Part shown: positions 1-11,386 of the stretch, piece after piece
Layout: every line of letters begins with the position of its first letter
Position numbering within the stretch: position 1 is the first letter of the stretch
NCBI GenBank assembly: GCA_010015655.1
Contig: ML976657.1
Span: forward strand, 1,117,654 to 1,181,653
Direction: 5' to 3'
Source: Bimuria novae-zelandiae CBS 107.79
Taxonomy: Eukaryota; Ascomycota; Dothideomycetes; Pleosporales; Didymosphaeriaceae
Length of the DNA: 64,000 bases
Notes under the pieces: generated by a model
Seen by the model: the letters and a program-made list of their open reading frames with translations, nothing else
What the model was told of the DNA's origin: nothing
Databases searched by the model: none
Made by a program: the position numbers and the translations under genes

Positions 1-189
1 GGAAGCTGCATCGCAGCTAGTGCGTTGACGCTGCCGCCAATAGCAGGTCACAACACAACACACGGCCACATAGGAACCTAGTGAGAGGCAGCAAGAAGAT
101 GAGAGAAACAAGAACACAGAACAAACGCAAGCCTTAAGGGTCAAGGGCAGGTACAGCAACATGAAGCCGAATACTGGGGGAAGACTATA
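1..189. other. Flank of the outer Copia insertion, no gene
   Basis: This stretch has ordinary base composition and no recognisable gene. It would have been continuous with the sequence starting at 11,387 before the outer Copia element inserted: the 5-bp target duplicate CTATA at 185-189 recurs at 11,382-11,386. It may belong to the same LINE-like sequence that ends with the AATC tail near 11,725, but I cannot show that. Confidence 0.5.
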
Positions 190-413
190 TGTTACAATTA
201 ATGCAGTAAAACAAAGGGTAACCGTGCGAGGCCGTGAAATCGGTGTGTCCTTGATTGTGTTGTTGTGTTGTTGTGTTGTGTTCCTGCTGCGCTCTCCACG
301 AGCTAGCTGTAGGGTCTATTTACATAACGTATCTATAAACCTATTAAGGTAAGAGGTGCTTAATATAATAAAGAAGCAGTACTAGTAGTCCGCGTCTCCT
401 TATAACTACTATA
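190..413 (-). repeat. Left LTR of Copia-A (3' LTR in element sense)
   Basis: This 224-bp repeat pairs with 11,166-11,381. It differs from the other copy by roughly twenty substitutions, all transitions and mostly at CpA/TpG sites, plus one 8-bp length difference in a GTTGT-rich simple repeat near 255-275. The copies are most diverged toward the right end, where this copy has A or T for G or C of the other. This is the expected RIP pattern. Confidence 0.9.
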
Positions 414-424
414 CACCCCCCTTA
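414..424 (-). other. Polypurine tract of Copia-A
   Basis: The minus strand reads AATAAGGGGGGTG directly next to the LTR, matching the AAGGGGGTG tract found at the same place in the nested Copia element. Such a tract primes plus-strand DNA synthesis and fixes the element's sense as minus. Confidence 0.75.
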
Positions 425-1339
425 TTTTATAGTTAATCTATAACGTAAGGATAAATCTCTTAAGTGTCCTTTTCTATCTCACGAACCTTTAAACGAATAT
501 TTATAAAGTATAGTTACTATATAAATTTAATATACTTTTGTTAACGAAGAATTTTTATTATACTACTAGTAGGTATCTAGTTTATAAACTTTTATTAGAC
601 GTAGAGGTAATTCTTTTTAACCTCTTAGTAGATCTAGTTCTAGTAAATATTAACGTATTTAAGCTTAGTGCTAAGCTTATCTATCTCTTTTATAATTATG
701 CCTATAGTCTATTAGTTATTATACTAGATAATAGGCGTTTAGTTAAGCCTTAAAAATAGTCCTTTAAATAAGTAGTACTACTCCTCTAACTTTAATCTAG
801 CGAGTAATAAAGCGAGAAGTTCTACTTTAGTAGTTAATTTTATAACTATACGTTATAGCGTTAATTTCTAATTAATATTTATACTAAATAGCTAAAAAGT
901 ATATCCTTAAGAGCTTTAGCGCGTCTTAATATTATTAGTAAAAGTAGTATTAAATACTTTAAAGAAGATTAGATCGCGATAGTTCTATAGCGCTATAAAG
1001 TACTTTTAAATTTTTGCTTTATTAATAGCTTGCACTTATAGAGCTTAATATTTTATCTTAAAAATATAATGCCACACTCTTTAAATAGATTTAACGTGTA
1101 ATTAATTAGGGTTAGTTAAATATAAAGTATAAATAACGTAAGCGCGTGCTAGGTTAGGTTAGGTATACTACGTTAGGTAGGCAAGATAGCCTATAAGCTC
1201 TTAATAGGTCTTTATTTAAGCTTTATTTAGTTCCTTAGGAGATTATTCTAGGTAGTTTACCAGCATAGGCACCTCTAAAGGGTAGCTAATTAAAATAATA
1301 TTATACTTAGTAGTAACCTTATTAATATAGGCGTCTTAT
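414..1339 (-). pseudogene. Copia-A pol, distal part (expected RNase H end), degraded
   Basis: This is the part of Copia-A between its 3' LTR and the nested element. By position it should hold the C-terminal end of the polyprotein (late RT/RNase H) read on the minus strand. It is heavily TA-rich with no open frame of note, and I identify it by position, not by a clear motif. Its last five bases (1,335-1,339, CTTAT) are the target duplicate of the nested element. Confidence 0.5.
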
Positions 1340-1720
1340 TGTCCGATTACATGGCCCTTCGCATCTGCAAGGAGGCTGGCGCACCTACGCCCGTACATTC
1401 CGCCTATGCTGAGGGGGTGTGTCCGACCACATGGTCCTTTGCATATGCAAGGAGGCTGGCGCACTTACGCCCTTGCATTCCGCCCTTGCATTCCGCCCTT
1501 ATATTCCGCCCTTGCTTAACGCGCAAGGAATGACGCAAGGAATAAAGCAAGGATAAAGCAAGGGATAAAGCAAGGGATATTTAGGCAGGTAACCTAAAGA
1601 TAAAAGGCAGAGTCCTAGACCTCTTAGACACAGAGAATTAAGCACACATAATTTATACCTTAATTTATCTTAATTAATTATTATCTTTTTATCTTATTAG
1701 ATTACCCTTCTAATCTAACA
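1340..1720 (+). repeat. 5' LTR of Copia-B, with internal 80-bp duplication
   Basis: This 381-bp LTR differs from its partner at 6,750-7,130 only by transitions. It contains an imperfect 80-bp direct duplication: the first 80 bases, including a GAGGGGGTG tract at 1,411-1,419, precede a second TGTCCGA start at 1,420. Further in are tandem 13-bp units of the type CCCTTGCATTCCG (about 1,468-1,516) and AAGGAATAAAGC-like units on the other arm (about 1,523-1,575) that are partly complementary and could fold. Confidence 0.92.
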
Positions 1721-1731
1721 ATTAAGAGTCT
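1721..1731 (+). other. Putative primer-binding site of Copia-B, RIP-altered
   Basis: Immediately after the 5' LTR the sequence ATTAAGAGTCT aligns with GTTATGAGCCC, the complement of the initiator tRNA-Met anticodon arm, with three transition and one transversion mismatches. The perfect form is present beside the related LTR at 23,764. The three transitions fit RIP damage. Confidence 0.45.
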
Positions 1732-4700
1732 CACTACCTTAACTAAACCTTAAGAAAGGATAATGTCGCTGTTAATACTTCGCGACTTAACAATCGTGTT
1801 AACTAATTATACTAACTACACACTATAGCTACTACAACTAAAAGCACGATGCGAACTAATAGATATATAGCCTATTATTAACCTAGATAGAGCCAAACTC
1901 CCACGCAAAAGGCCGACACCGCTATTGCCGCTAGAAATAGCAAGTTACTAATTAATTATCCGCGTAAACGACGACGATTAACAGAACCCTCTAACACGCC
2001 TATTAGAGCTATTAAACTCAGGTCTTAAGGTATATAAAGAGGATATTAAGTTCTATAAAATACAGCTTAAAGACTATAAGATAAAGGATAAAGAATACCG
2101 CGAGGAGAGAACAAGCCTTAAGAAAGTAGTTATCTATATCTAATCTACTATATTATAACACCTGCAACGTAACTGCTGCAAGCCTAGAGAGTAGATCTAA
2201 TAATAGATTACGTCTCTAACCTAGACTATAGGCGTTAATAAGGAAGATGAGCGGGATAGGGCAAGAGCACGATACCTACAGGCCCTTAAGCTAATAAGAT
2301 AACCCTTAAACTAGGATACCTAGCTAACTAAGTATAATTAGGCAGCTATAGAAGCAGAGACAAATAATATTACTAAAATATAATTAATCTATAATACTAT
2401 AAAGGACTTCCTGGCTGCGATTATAAAGGCTGCCCCTACGTAGGGAGTGTCCTTTTAAGAAACTGGACGCCGAGACGCAGATATGATAAGGAAGGAGATA
2501 ATAAAACGCTTCCGAGAACATATAGTAATACTCCACCTAATTAAAGGCAAATAGCATAGGGGCGCCTTTGCTACTAGTAAGCTATCTCTCGCTGCTGGTG
2601 GTGCATCCACCCCAGGCACTAACAGGGACGCCTCTTACGCTACTAAAGACGCGCCATCTTCCACGAATAACTAACGTAGATAGGGAAGACCTCGATAAAA
2701 ACGATTATTTAGTTAAAGTACCATATCCAAGCAGTCCTCGATAGAGGATATAACAATAGTTAAAGGCAAAAAATGCCCTGCTTATAAACAAAGGCATAGT
2801 CTAAAAGACTGCTTCTACGCATATCCAGACCATGCACCAGAGTGGTTTAGGCCACGACCTGGCTTTGCAGATATAGTACAATTCAGGATTTAAAATAATT
2901 TAGGCCTACAAGAGAAGTGTAAGCAGGTGGGTGGTATGTATAAAGGTAGTGTATTGTGTGTGTTCTGTGTGTGTGTGTACATGGAGTGATCAGAGGCTCG
3001 TTTATAGTGATCGAGCTGACTCATGAGACTAGTGTCGTCATGTGACATAGCCCTAGGCTGCTTATAAGAAGATGAGGAAGGTGAAAAGACTAAAGTCTCA
3101 AATACTCAGAATTAAATCATTACATACTCCTACTCCACCTCGAATCACTAAGGCTAATGATAAATGACTAGATAGACGTAAGATTACTAAAATCCCAGCG
3201 AGCTTTAATGTCGCATCCTTCTACACTAACCTAAACACGTACCTATTGCGACGCTTAGCCATACTTAATTTAGGCACAACCTGCTATATCTTTAACAATA
3301 TTAATCGCTTTATCTCATACCGGCCACCGGCGCCAGGAGACTTTATATAGGCAGGAAATACATAAATATAGATTAAAGGATATAGGAGCGTCTATCTTAA
3401 CGTATAGAGTGCAAATAGTAATTAATTAATATAGCTAGATAATATAGCCTATTGCCCTGATCTGCGCTACAACCTTATATTATTCTAATTACTCTAGAGG
3501 CAAGGCCTTTGGTGGGACACAAGGGCAGAACTAACCACTCTAAAGAGAAGAGACAATACTGTGCTGGCAGAACTTTAAGAATTATATAGATAATAGGTGT
3601 TAGAACACAGAACAAGGCTAGCAGGTAGTACACCTACTAAAGCTGCGTATGCCACCCACAAAACCAACACGCGCACTAAACGAAGACCGCAGAAGGTAGA
3701 CGCGTAGATCTGGCACTAATAACTAGGCTATCTAGGCCTTTAGGCCCTCGAACACCTCGTGCAGTAATCTAAGGGGGTAAGGATTAAAGACCTCTTTATA
3801 GTTAAGTGTGACGCCTGCGGTAAAGCAAAACTAAAATAGTAAATACGCCGGCAAGCTAGGGAGCAAATAGAAGGTTCTGGCGAGCGAGTCGTAATTAATT
3901 TTCACGACTATAAAGTAGATAGCTTAACAAGAGAGAAGAGCTAAATACTAATTACTAATTAATTCTTAGGCTTTACATAGGACCTCTACTTTAAGGATAA
4001 CCACCTAGCACGCTTAATTATTAAATTACTTAGCACTTTTATACAGTTTATAAAAGTATAATATAATATTATAGTGAAAGTAATCGAATCTAATAATAAG
4101 ATCTTTTTTATTAAGGTAAATATTAAGAAGTGGTGCGCAGCGCAAGGTATTAAAATTAAGCTTTTAGCACCTAATACTTAAGTATAAAATAAAGGAGTAA
4201 AACGCTTAAAGGGTGTAATTAAGGACAAAGCGCGCGCGATGCGACTTAACTCTAACCTACCTTAGTAGATATAGCCTAAGATTACCCGAGCCGTAGTCTA
4301 CTTATATAATTAAACACTAAACTACGCCAATTAATGGCGATCTCTATATAAAGTGTTCTTTACGATAGTAGCCTTTCAGAACGGCATTATTACCTAACCA
4401 AAGAAGCCTAATTAAGCTTACCTAAAAGTATATAGCTGCAAAGCCTTTGCGATAACCGATAATACAAAACGCGGCAAAAGCAGGCTTTAGAGGCTTAACC
4501 TTAAAGCATAGATTAGCTACCTTATTAGCTATAGATTAACTAACATCTAGAGAATATAGATTCCCTCTCTAGCGAAGACAATTAGTACTCGCGACGTAAT
4601 ATTCGACAAGGATACTATATTCTTAGGTAAAACTAAAGACCTAATAGACAACCTTATGCACAGCATATTAGAAGAAATAGTAGCTTAAGTATAATTAGTA

Positions 4701-6740
4701 GAGGTACCTTCCTTACCTTAATAAGAGTATGCCACTGAGTCCTTCTTTAAGGATAAGATAATTAGTAAAGCGCTAGAGGAAGAGGCTCCTGAGTGCAGGC
4801 AAGGCAGGAGAGCTAGGTACGAATATCTAACGCCTCCCTTAACGCCGCCGCCAGTGACACTCCTTGCATAACTAATGGCAGGAGGCGATTAAGCTAAACT
4901 ACCCTAAATATGGTAAATAGAGTAATTGTAAACAGGGCAAGTGTAAACAAATACATAGGCTGCAGCCTTTATAGCAGGCACCGAAGCTGGTAGTAGCGGC
5001 AAATATGAAGGCAAGGCTCTCGATAAAGCGCAGCTTTAACGAATAATTATATTAGGTAAGAAGCTACATTAAAGCGTGCTTCTAGAGCCACCTACATGCT
5101 AAAATAAGCTCGAAGATCACCTACTCTATAATATGTGGAAGGAAGTAGAACGTTCCCATCTATAGAGCTATAAGGAAATAAAGTCTTAGAGTAAGATCGT
5201 AGTAGCTCTAGTAAAGGTAATAGGCTATTAAATCCTCAACTGCATGTGGGTATATACCTACAAATTTAACAAACACTATTAATTGCAGAAATGCAAAGCA
5301 AGGCTAGTAGTACAAGGCAATTAATAGTAGCACCTCACCTTATAAGAAACCTACGCCGTAACACTTACAGGACGATTATTCTGTATACTTATAGTAATTA
5401 TAGCTTAGTTTAACCTAGAGCTTATTTAACACAACGTTACTAACGCGTTTGTCCATGCAAAGCTGGACAGAGAAATCTACATGAGAATGCCTCGCGGCTA
5501 CTCGCGAGCAGGCACAGTCCTTAAACTATATAAAGCACTGTATGGACTGTGCATATCTCCACTACTCTGGCAAAGAGAGTTTATATTAACGCTCTATAAT
5601 ATTAGCTTTAAAACAGTGCCTCACGAGCCATGCTGCCTTATTAAAAACGGCATTATTATCTTCTTCTATGTAGATAACCTTATTATTACCTATAACAAGT
5701 TATAAAAGCAGGCTGCTGAAGCTACTTTTGCAATAATAGGTACTAAATTTACACTTATGGGTGGCAAAGACCTGTAGTGGTTTCTAGGAATTGAAATCAT
5801 TAGGGACCGCTTAAGCAGAAAGATCTAGCTTTTATAAGCTTTATATATTAATAAAATATCGCGCCTTATTGATTACCATGAGATTCGCCATAATACCCTA
5901 ATAGGTTTAATCGAATTACTTCTAAGGATAGGACTAGCTAGTAAGGGTAAGATTAATTAATACTAGCGTAAAGTTAGATTAATTCTCTATGCTATAGTTA
6001 TATCTTAACTAAATATCGCCTTTACAAGTTCCTGATTATCACGATTCCTGTCTAACCTAAGTAAAGAGCACTAAGCGGCTGCTAATTAAGTTCTCCTCTA
6101 CCTTGCTAATACTAGATTACTAGGTCTTCAGCTTAGGGGTGCAGATACTTTAGAAGTGGCAAGTGACGCATCCTTTGCTAATAATACACTCAACCGTAAG
6201 AGCTCGCAAGGATACATTATTAAGCTATTTAGTGGCCTAATCGCCTGGAAAGCAAATAAGCAAGATACAGTTACTATATTAATAACTAAAGCCGAATTAC
6301 TAGCACTATCGTAAGTGGCTAAGGAGGCACTATTTACATCCCGATTGCTAAAGGAGCTAAAGATTAACCTTAGTAATTCCCTTATCACAATTAATTATAA
6401 TAATTAGTAAATAATCCGACTTGTCACTAAAGAAATTACTAAGTTATAGACTAAGCTCCGTTATATAGATATCTATAATTATTGGCTAAGACAAGAGGTC
6501 GCACTACGAATAATTAAGGTAGACTATTAACGCTTAGAGGACATAGCCGCAGATAGACTTATAAAGGCCTTGCCTGTAAATAAATAGAGCAAGTTTCTAA
6601 GTAAATTAGGACTTAAAGATATATTAGATAAGATCACTAATTAAGAGGTTACCCTGCAGGATCTACAGCAGAGGATAGAGGCCTTTAAGTTAGAATAATA
6701 GACAAATGCGAAAGGTCTAGCTTGAGGATAGGCTCAAGCT
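1732..6740 (+). pseudogene. Copia-B gag-pol polyprotein, degraded
   Basis: This is the coding interior of the nested Copia. Visible blocks on the plus strand are: a zinc knuckle near 2,774-2,812 with pattern C-x2-Y-x3-H-x4-C, where the second Cys reads Tyr; an integrase-proximal motif IWH..LG..G near 3,709 followed by a C-D-A-C-G-K motif near 3,808; and a 74-codon open stretch at 5,481-5,705 with the Copia RT motif KALYGL..SPLLWQ and FFYVDN. The catalytic pair YVDD has become YVDN at 5,667-5,678, a G-to-A change in TpG context. RNase H-like sequence should follow up to the polypurine tract. No reading frame remains intact, so no functional polyprotein is predicted. Confidence 0.88.
2918..3066. 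mobile_element. Solo LTR of the Copia-C family inserted in Copia-B
   Basis: This 149-bp segment starts TGTAAGCAG and ends CTGCTTATA (an RIP form of CTGCTTACA), with a 5-bp target duplicate AGAAG on both sides (2,913-2,917 and 3,067-3,071). It matches 23,764-23,922, which is the LTR of the minus-strand Copia-C relic. It contains a GT-rich stretch near 2,945-2,980. A solo LTR normally arises by recombination between the two LTRs of a full insertion. Confidence 0.85.
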
Positions 6741-6749
6741 AAGGGGGTG
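6741..6749 (+). other. Polypurine tract of Copia-B
   Basis: AAGGGGGTG lies directly before the TG that opens the 3' LTR at 6,750. A near-identical GAGGGGGTG-TG junction also occurs 80 bp inside each LTR. Confidence 0.8.
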
Positions 6750-7130
6750 TGTCCGATTACATGGCCCTTTGCATCTGCAAGGAGGCTGGCGCACCTACGC
6801 CCGTACATTCCGCCTATGCTGAGGGGGTGTGTCCGACCACATGGTCCTTTGCATATGCAAGGAGGCTGGCGCACTTACGCCCTTACATTCCGCCCTTATA
6901 TTCCGCCCTCGCATTCCGCCCTCGCTTAACGCGCAAGGAATAACGTAAGGAATAAAGCAAGGATAAAGCAAGGGATAAAGCAAGGGATATCTAGGCAGGC
7001 AACCTAAAGATAAAAGGCAGAGTCCTAGACCTCTTAGACACAGAGAATTGAGCACACACAATTCATACCTTAATTTATCTTAATCAATTATTATCTTTTC
7101 ATCTTATTAGATTACCCTTCTAATCTAACA
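6750..7130 (+). repeat. 3' LTR of Copia-B
   Basis: This copy has the same 381-bp length as 1,340-1,720 and the same internal duplication (second TGTCCGA start at 6,830, preceded by GAGGGGGTG). It is followed by the target duplicate CTTAT at 7,131-7,135. Confidence 0.92.
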
Positions 7131-7135
7131 CTTAT

Positions 7136-10100
7136 ACTAAATAAATTATATATATATTAGTGTCTTAAACAACGCGTATACCTAAGAACTACTTAAGTTT
7201 TTTAAAATATTTTAGGCTATAATACTTATTAGGCTTCTTCTCGAACTCTTAGTGTAGATTTTTATTCAATAGGTAGAAAGCTATAACGATATTATTAACG
7301 TAGATAAATATAATTAACTAGCTATTAACATAAATATATAGAAATCCTAGTATAGGCGTTAAGTCTAAAGACTTTAGTGTCTCTCTTAAGTCCTTATACT
7401 ATAGTAACGATAATTTCTTTAGTCTATATAAAGCTCTTAGTACTTATAGTAGCTCTTTATCTCTTTTAAAGCCATCTAGTGTGTAAGCGTAGAGCTTTTA
7501 GTTAAGTATAGCGTTAAGAAACATATTTAGTACGTCGTATTAAAATAGCTTTAATCTAAATTAATTAGCTATTATAATAAGTACTTAAAATGTTTAAGTA
7601 GCTAGTGTAGCTATATAGGTATCTTTATATAGCTATTATAGGTCGCCGCGGACGATAAGTTATATCTTAAATTAATAGAGGTAGCTATCCTTATTAAACT
7701 TATATATAAATACCTATATTAAGGGTAGCACCTCTATATTAGTAGTCTCTACTATTTATATTTTCTTAGTAAAATAGCCTTTATCCTAGCTTTTATAATA
7801 CTCTTTTTATATAGCTTCTTAAAACTACTCTCTAAATTAATAATAATTTAGCTCTTAATATAATCGCGGAGCTCTTAGAATCTAGGTGTAATATATTTTT
7901 ATTATTAGCTTAGCTTTTAAGGTAGTTAAAAAAGTCTTAAAGTAGTTACTAACTAATCCTTTATATAAGACGGCGTAAGAGTACTATCTCTTTAGTCCTT
8001 AAAAATTAGCGTTTTAACGTGTGCGTTATAAGCCTTTAATAATATTTTTTATACTAAAATTAAGGTTTTAGCGTCTTAGAGCGTTATTCTTATATTAATT
8101 AAGTATATAGCCTTTAAGCTATATAGCTGACAGCTCCTGTTAATTTAATAGATCTAATATTAACTATTCTAGAGTTAATAAGCTTTTACTAAATTATTTT
8201 AGTTAACTTAGCTTAATTTCTGTAGAATTTTTACTTTTTACTTATAACTTAGAGGGCGCAGGTGCGTCTTAGGTTTATTATTAATATTATTAAATTATTA
8301 AAAGATCCTTAATTATTATATTATTAGGTTTAAACTCCTTTAGAAATATAAGAAGCTTAATAACCTCCTTAATTATTAATTTTTAAGCGTAGCCTTATAG
8401 TCCTTTATAGAACTTTATAGGCTTAAAAATAACGTCTTAAGTGCGTATAACCTGATCCTTTGTAGGTAGCTAGATCCTAAAAATGTTAGTAGAGTTATAG
8501 CTAATAAGGTAGCCTATTAAAGCTCTTAATTTAAGCTTGTCCTCACGCTTTAGCGATCAGTTAAGTACGTAAGCTTAATAGCCTATTAGTTACATGTGTT
8601 AAACCTTTAGTTTTGTCCTCTATACGATTTCGTACGGTGTCTTCTATTGTAGCGCTTCTGTAGGGATCTGATTTAGCACATATACTACTGTTCGAATTAG
8701 CTTGTAAGTTAGAGACTTTAGTAGTCCTGCCTAAATCCTTATAGCTCTTACTTAGATAATAAGTAGTAATCCTGCTTATTCTATAAGTCTATTTTATTTT
8801 TCTCTATATTCTGCTTATAGCTTATATTAAATACTAAGGTCCTTGCAAAGGTCCTTTAGCATATTAGGTAATATACTAAATTTTTAGTTATTATTAGTCT
8901 TAATAGTAGTTATATTTTAAGTAAAGGCGCGCTATATCTTACGTATATTTTAAATAATTTATCTTTTTAAGAAATGCTTTAATTAATTTAGAAAAGTAGA
9001 GACCTTATGCTACTTTAAGTATTAGTTAATTAAGTAACTAGCTTATTAAATATTATTTAAGCAGGTTTCTCCTTATAGTACTAATTAGATTATATTAATT
9101 ATAATTTAATAAAAAGGCTTCTTTACTTAATCCTTTTATTATCTTTAAAATATCTATTTTATTAATTTTAACTCTATATAGATTGCATAAATGTCGTTAG
9201 CGTCGCCTTTAATAATAATTCTATTAACGTTTACTATTAGGTATTTTATAGCCTTCTTACTAAAGTAACTTTATATCTAATAAGCTATCTTTACGTTAAT
9301 AATCTAGTCTAGGCGCGGAGCCTTTAAAGGTCTATAGGTAATTCTAAAAGATAATAAAGGCGTAGGCTTTAGGTGGCAGGACGCATTAGTATCTACTAGC
9401 TAATAACTTTTATTATACTTTAAGTATGCGAGTATTGTCTTTAGGCTACTTTTATATAATATATTTTATTTTAAATTAAAGTATACGTTAATCTTGCGGC
9501 AACGTGCTAGGCTAATAAGGTTAGTAATAAATTTTTAAATATAAGTAATATAAGTAAGTTCTAGCGTTCTAACTCTTATTAATATTTTTACTTTAAGCTT
9601 TATGCTTCTCTAGGTAATAATCTAAACGTAGCCTATACTAGCACTTATAAAATTAGTATTATTAGTATTATACTCTCTTATTTACCCTACCTAGTCTTTG
9701 CTATTAATAACGTAGGTGTTTAAACTAGGATTAAGTATCTATTAATTACTAAGTTTATTAATATTATCTTTTATACTAACTATTATATATAGCCTGTCCT
9801 TTAGCTTCATGCTATTATCTATATTTAACTAAGCTAAATTTTTATTAGCATCCTTGCGTAGAGCGCGAAGCTCTTAGTTCTTGTGTAGAGCGCGAAGCTC
9901 TTAGTTCTCGTGTAGAGTACAAAGCTTGTCCTTCTTATATAAAGTGTAGAGCTCTTCGTTCTTGACCTAAGACATAAATAGTACCATGTTTACTGTTAGT
10001 CTAGTAGGAAGGCTACTATTATCTATAATAATATTCTTATCCTGTTACTTTACGCGCTATTTATTAAGTATCTTATTAAATTTTTCTTTTAAGCTATAAT

Positions 10101-11154
10101 TAGTAGTAAAGGTAGCATTTAGCTTCTTCTAGCTAATAGCATTAGTATAGTTCTTTAGTTACTTTAAATACTTAGCGTTAGTTAACTAGTATTTAGTCTA
10201 GTAGTGTTTTAAGCTATATAGGTATTAAGGCTTATCTTTATTACTATCCTTCTTTTACTATTACTACTACTAAGGCTTAGCAGCGTCTAGTTCTATAGCT
10301 ATAAAACTAAGTCTTATTAATATTAGTTAAACACGCTTAAGGTAGGTTATAAATTTACTAATATAGTTCTTTACTAATATAATAGTAGTACTAGTATCTT
10401 TTAGGTTAATTAAGACTCACAGGCCTAATATACTATACTTAAAATTAATTATTTTATAGGCGATAAGGAAGTCTTCTTATACTTAAAATCTAAATATTTT
10501 AGGTATGCTAGTGGTAATACACATGTTAGTAATCTCTACCTAAGATCGCAGCTATTCTTCAACCTTCTTGCCACGTGGCAGCGTCTAAAGGGCTTTGTAT
10601 CGTACGATAAGGTCTTGTTAACTTGTAGCGTTAGATAGTGCGAGGTGCTTTTTAAGGGTTATTAACTATTTATATAGGGTATCCTTATTCTTAACTAAGT
10701 AAAAGTATTTTATAGTAATTATTTTACTAAAGCTTTTTTTTAATACTTAAACTTAAGGTCCTTACGATCTTATTACTTATAATTCTATTAGTATAGCTTC
10801 TACTAAGCAGCGGTAAGTTAAGTAATTAATATTACTTACTTATTATAATCTATAAGTTACGGTTTAGTTAGTACTATTAATATAGGCAGGTCTACTACTA
10901 TTATAGTAAAATCTAAGTACTACTAAAGGTTATTCTTCTAGGTAGTATCCTTTTAAATCAACAGCCATTTATGCTAATTATTAGCTTAACTAAGGACAAT
11001 AGTTACTTAGGTGACTACAGGATCTAACTTAGTAGTTATTATATAAGGTATTAGCGGCTCTATATAAGTTATAAGTGCTAATTAATTATTATAAGCGTGT
11101 AAGCTTTAGTCGTGCGATCTTCTTTATAATCTATTATAAGCTTAGTTGTAATCT
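7136..11154 (-). pseudogene. Copia-A gag-pol, proximal part, degraded
   Basis: Read on the minus strand this is the main body of Copia-A: gag-like sequence toward 10,900, a degraded protease-like block (..THVINSKD-like) near 9,690-9,780, integrase, then a reverse transcriptase block near 7,270-7,440. It is saturated with TA dinucleotides and stops. A GAGCTCT-rich duplicated segment at about 9,855-9,915 (the phrase GCGCGAAGCTCTTAGTTCT repeats) is the only short repeat I noticed. Nothing here can be translated as an intact protein. Confidence 0.75.
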
Positions 11155-11165
11155 GGGCTTATAAC
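11155..11165 (-). other. Primer-binding site of Copia-A (initiator tRNA-Met anticodon-arm type)
   Basis: The minus strand reads GTTATAAGCCC immediately next to the LTR. It matches GTTATGAGCCC, the complement of the eukaryotic initiator tRNA-Met anticodon arm GGGCUCAUAAC, with a single G-to-A change. There is no TGG complementary to a tRNA 3' CCA end, so a half-tRNA or internal primer is implied, as known for Drosophila copia and yeast Ty5. Confidence 0.6.
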
Positions 11166-11381
11166 TGTTATAATTAATGTAGTAAAACAAAGGGTAACCG
11201 TACGAGGCCGTGAAATTGGTGTGTCCTTAATTGTGTTATTGTGTTGTGTTCCTGCTGCGCTCTCCACGAGCTAGCTATAGGGTCTATTTACATGACGTAT
11301 CTATAAACCTGTTGAGGTAAGAGGTGCTTGATATGATGAGGAAGCAGCACCAGTGGTCCGCGTCTCCTTATAACCGCCACA
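11166..11381 (-). repeat. Right LTR of Copia-A (5' LTR in element sense)
   Basis: This 216-bp partner of 190-413 is the less mutated copy and ends in CACA next to the target duplicate CTATA (11,382-11,386). Confidence 0.9.
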
Positions 11382-11386
11382 CTATA

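Larger units (their letters stand above)
1340..7130 (+). mobile_element. Nested Copia-type LTR retrotransposon (Copia-B), RIP-inactivated
   Basis: Two 381-bp direct repeats (1,340-1,720 and 6,750-7,130) begin TG, end CA, and are bordered by identical 5-bp duplicates CTTAT (1,335-1,339 and 7,131-7,135). The interior in plus orientation shows, in Copia order, a CCHC zinc knuckle (about 2,774-2,812), a GAG-pre-integrase block with a CDACGKAK-type motif (3,700-3,850), and a reverse transcriptase block (5,481-5,705). Integrase before reverse transcriptase is diagnostic for Copia rather than Gypsy. Many stops disrupt it. A 149-bp solo LTR of another family is inserted at 2,918. It sits inside Copia-A, so it is younger than that element. 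Confidence 0.93.
190..11381 (-). mobile_element. Outer Copia-type LTR retrotransposon (Copia-A), RIP-inactivated, host to a nested Copia
   Basis: Two direct repeats (190-413 and 11,166-11,381) start TG and end CA (TA in the mutated left copy) and are flanked by the 5-bp duplicate CTATA at 185-189 and 11,382-11,386, so the insertion is intact at its ends. Coding sense is on the minus strand: the reverse complement near 7,380-7,440 reads as a degraded Copia reverse transcriptase block (ALYGLK..P-like). A polypurine tract abuts the left LTR and a primer-binding site abuts the right LTR, both in minus orientation. A second Copia element (1,340-7,130) interrupts it, leaving about 5.4 kb of its own sequence. 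The interior is extremely TA-rich with stops throughout, as expected after RIP, so it cannot encode active protein. Confidence 0.88.

Noticed and set aside
538..753. 71-codon open frame in the AT-rich left part
   Set aside because: Low-complexity Leu/Ile/Tyr/Val composition from TA-rich DNA inside Copia-A; no motif.
1455..1580. Regularly spaced repeats that could suggest a CRISPR-like array
   Set aside because: They are 12-13-bp tandem units without unique spacers, inside a retrotransposon LTR of a eukaryote.
6747..7061. Short open frames in and around the LTR (also 1,339-1,533)
   Set aside because: They arise from the tandem repeats in the Copia-B LTR; the same frames recur in both LTR copies and match no protein.
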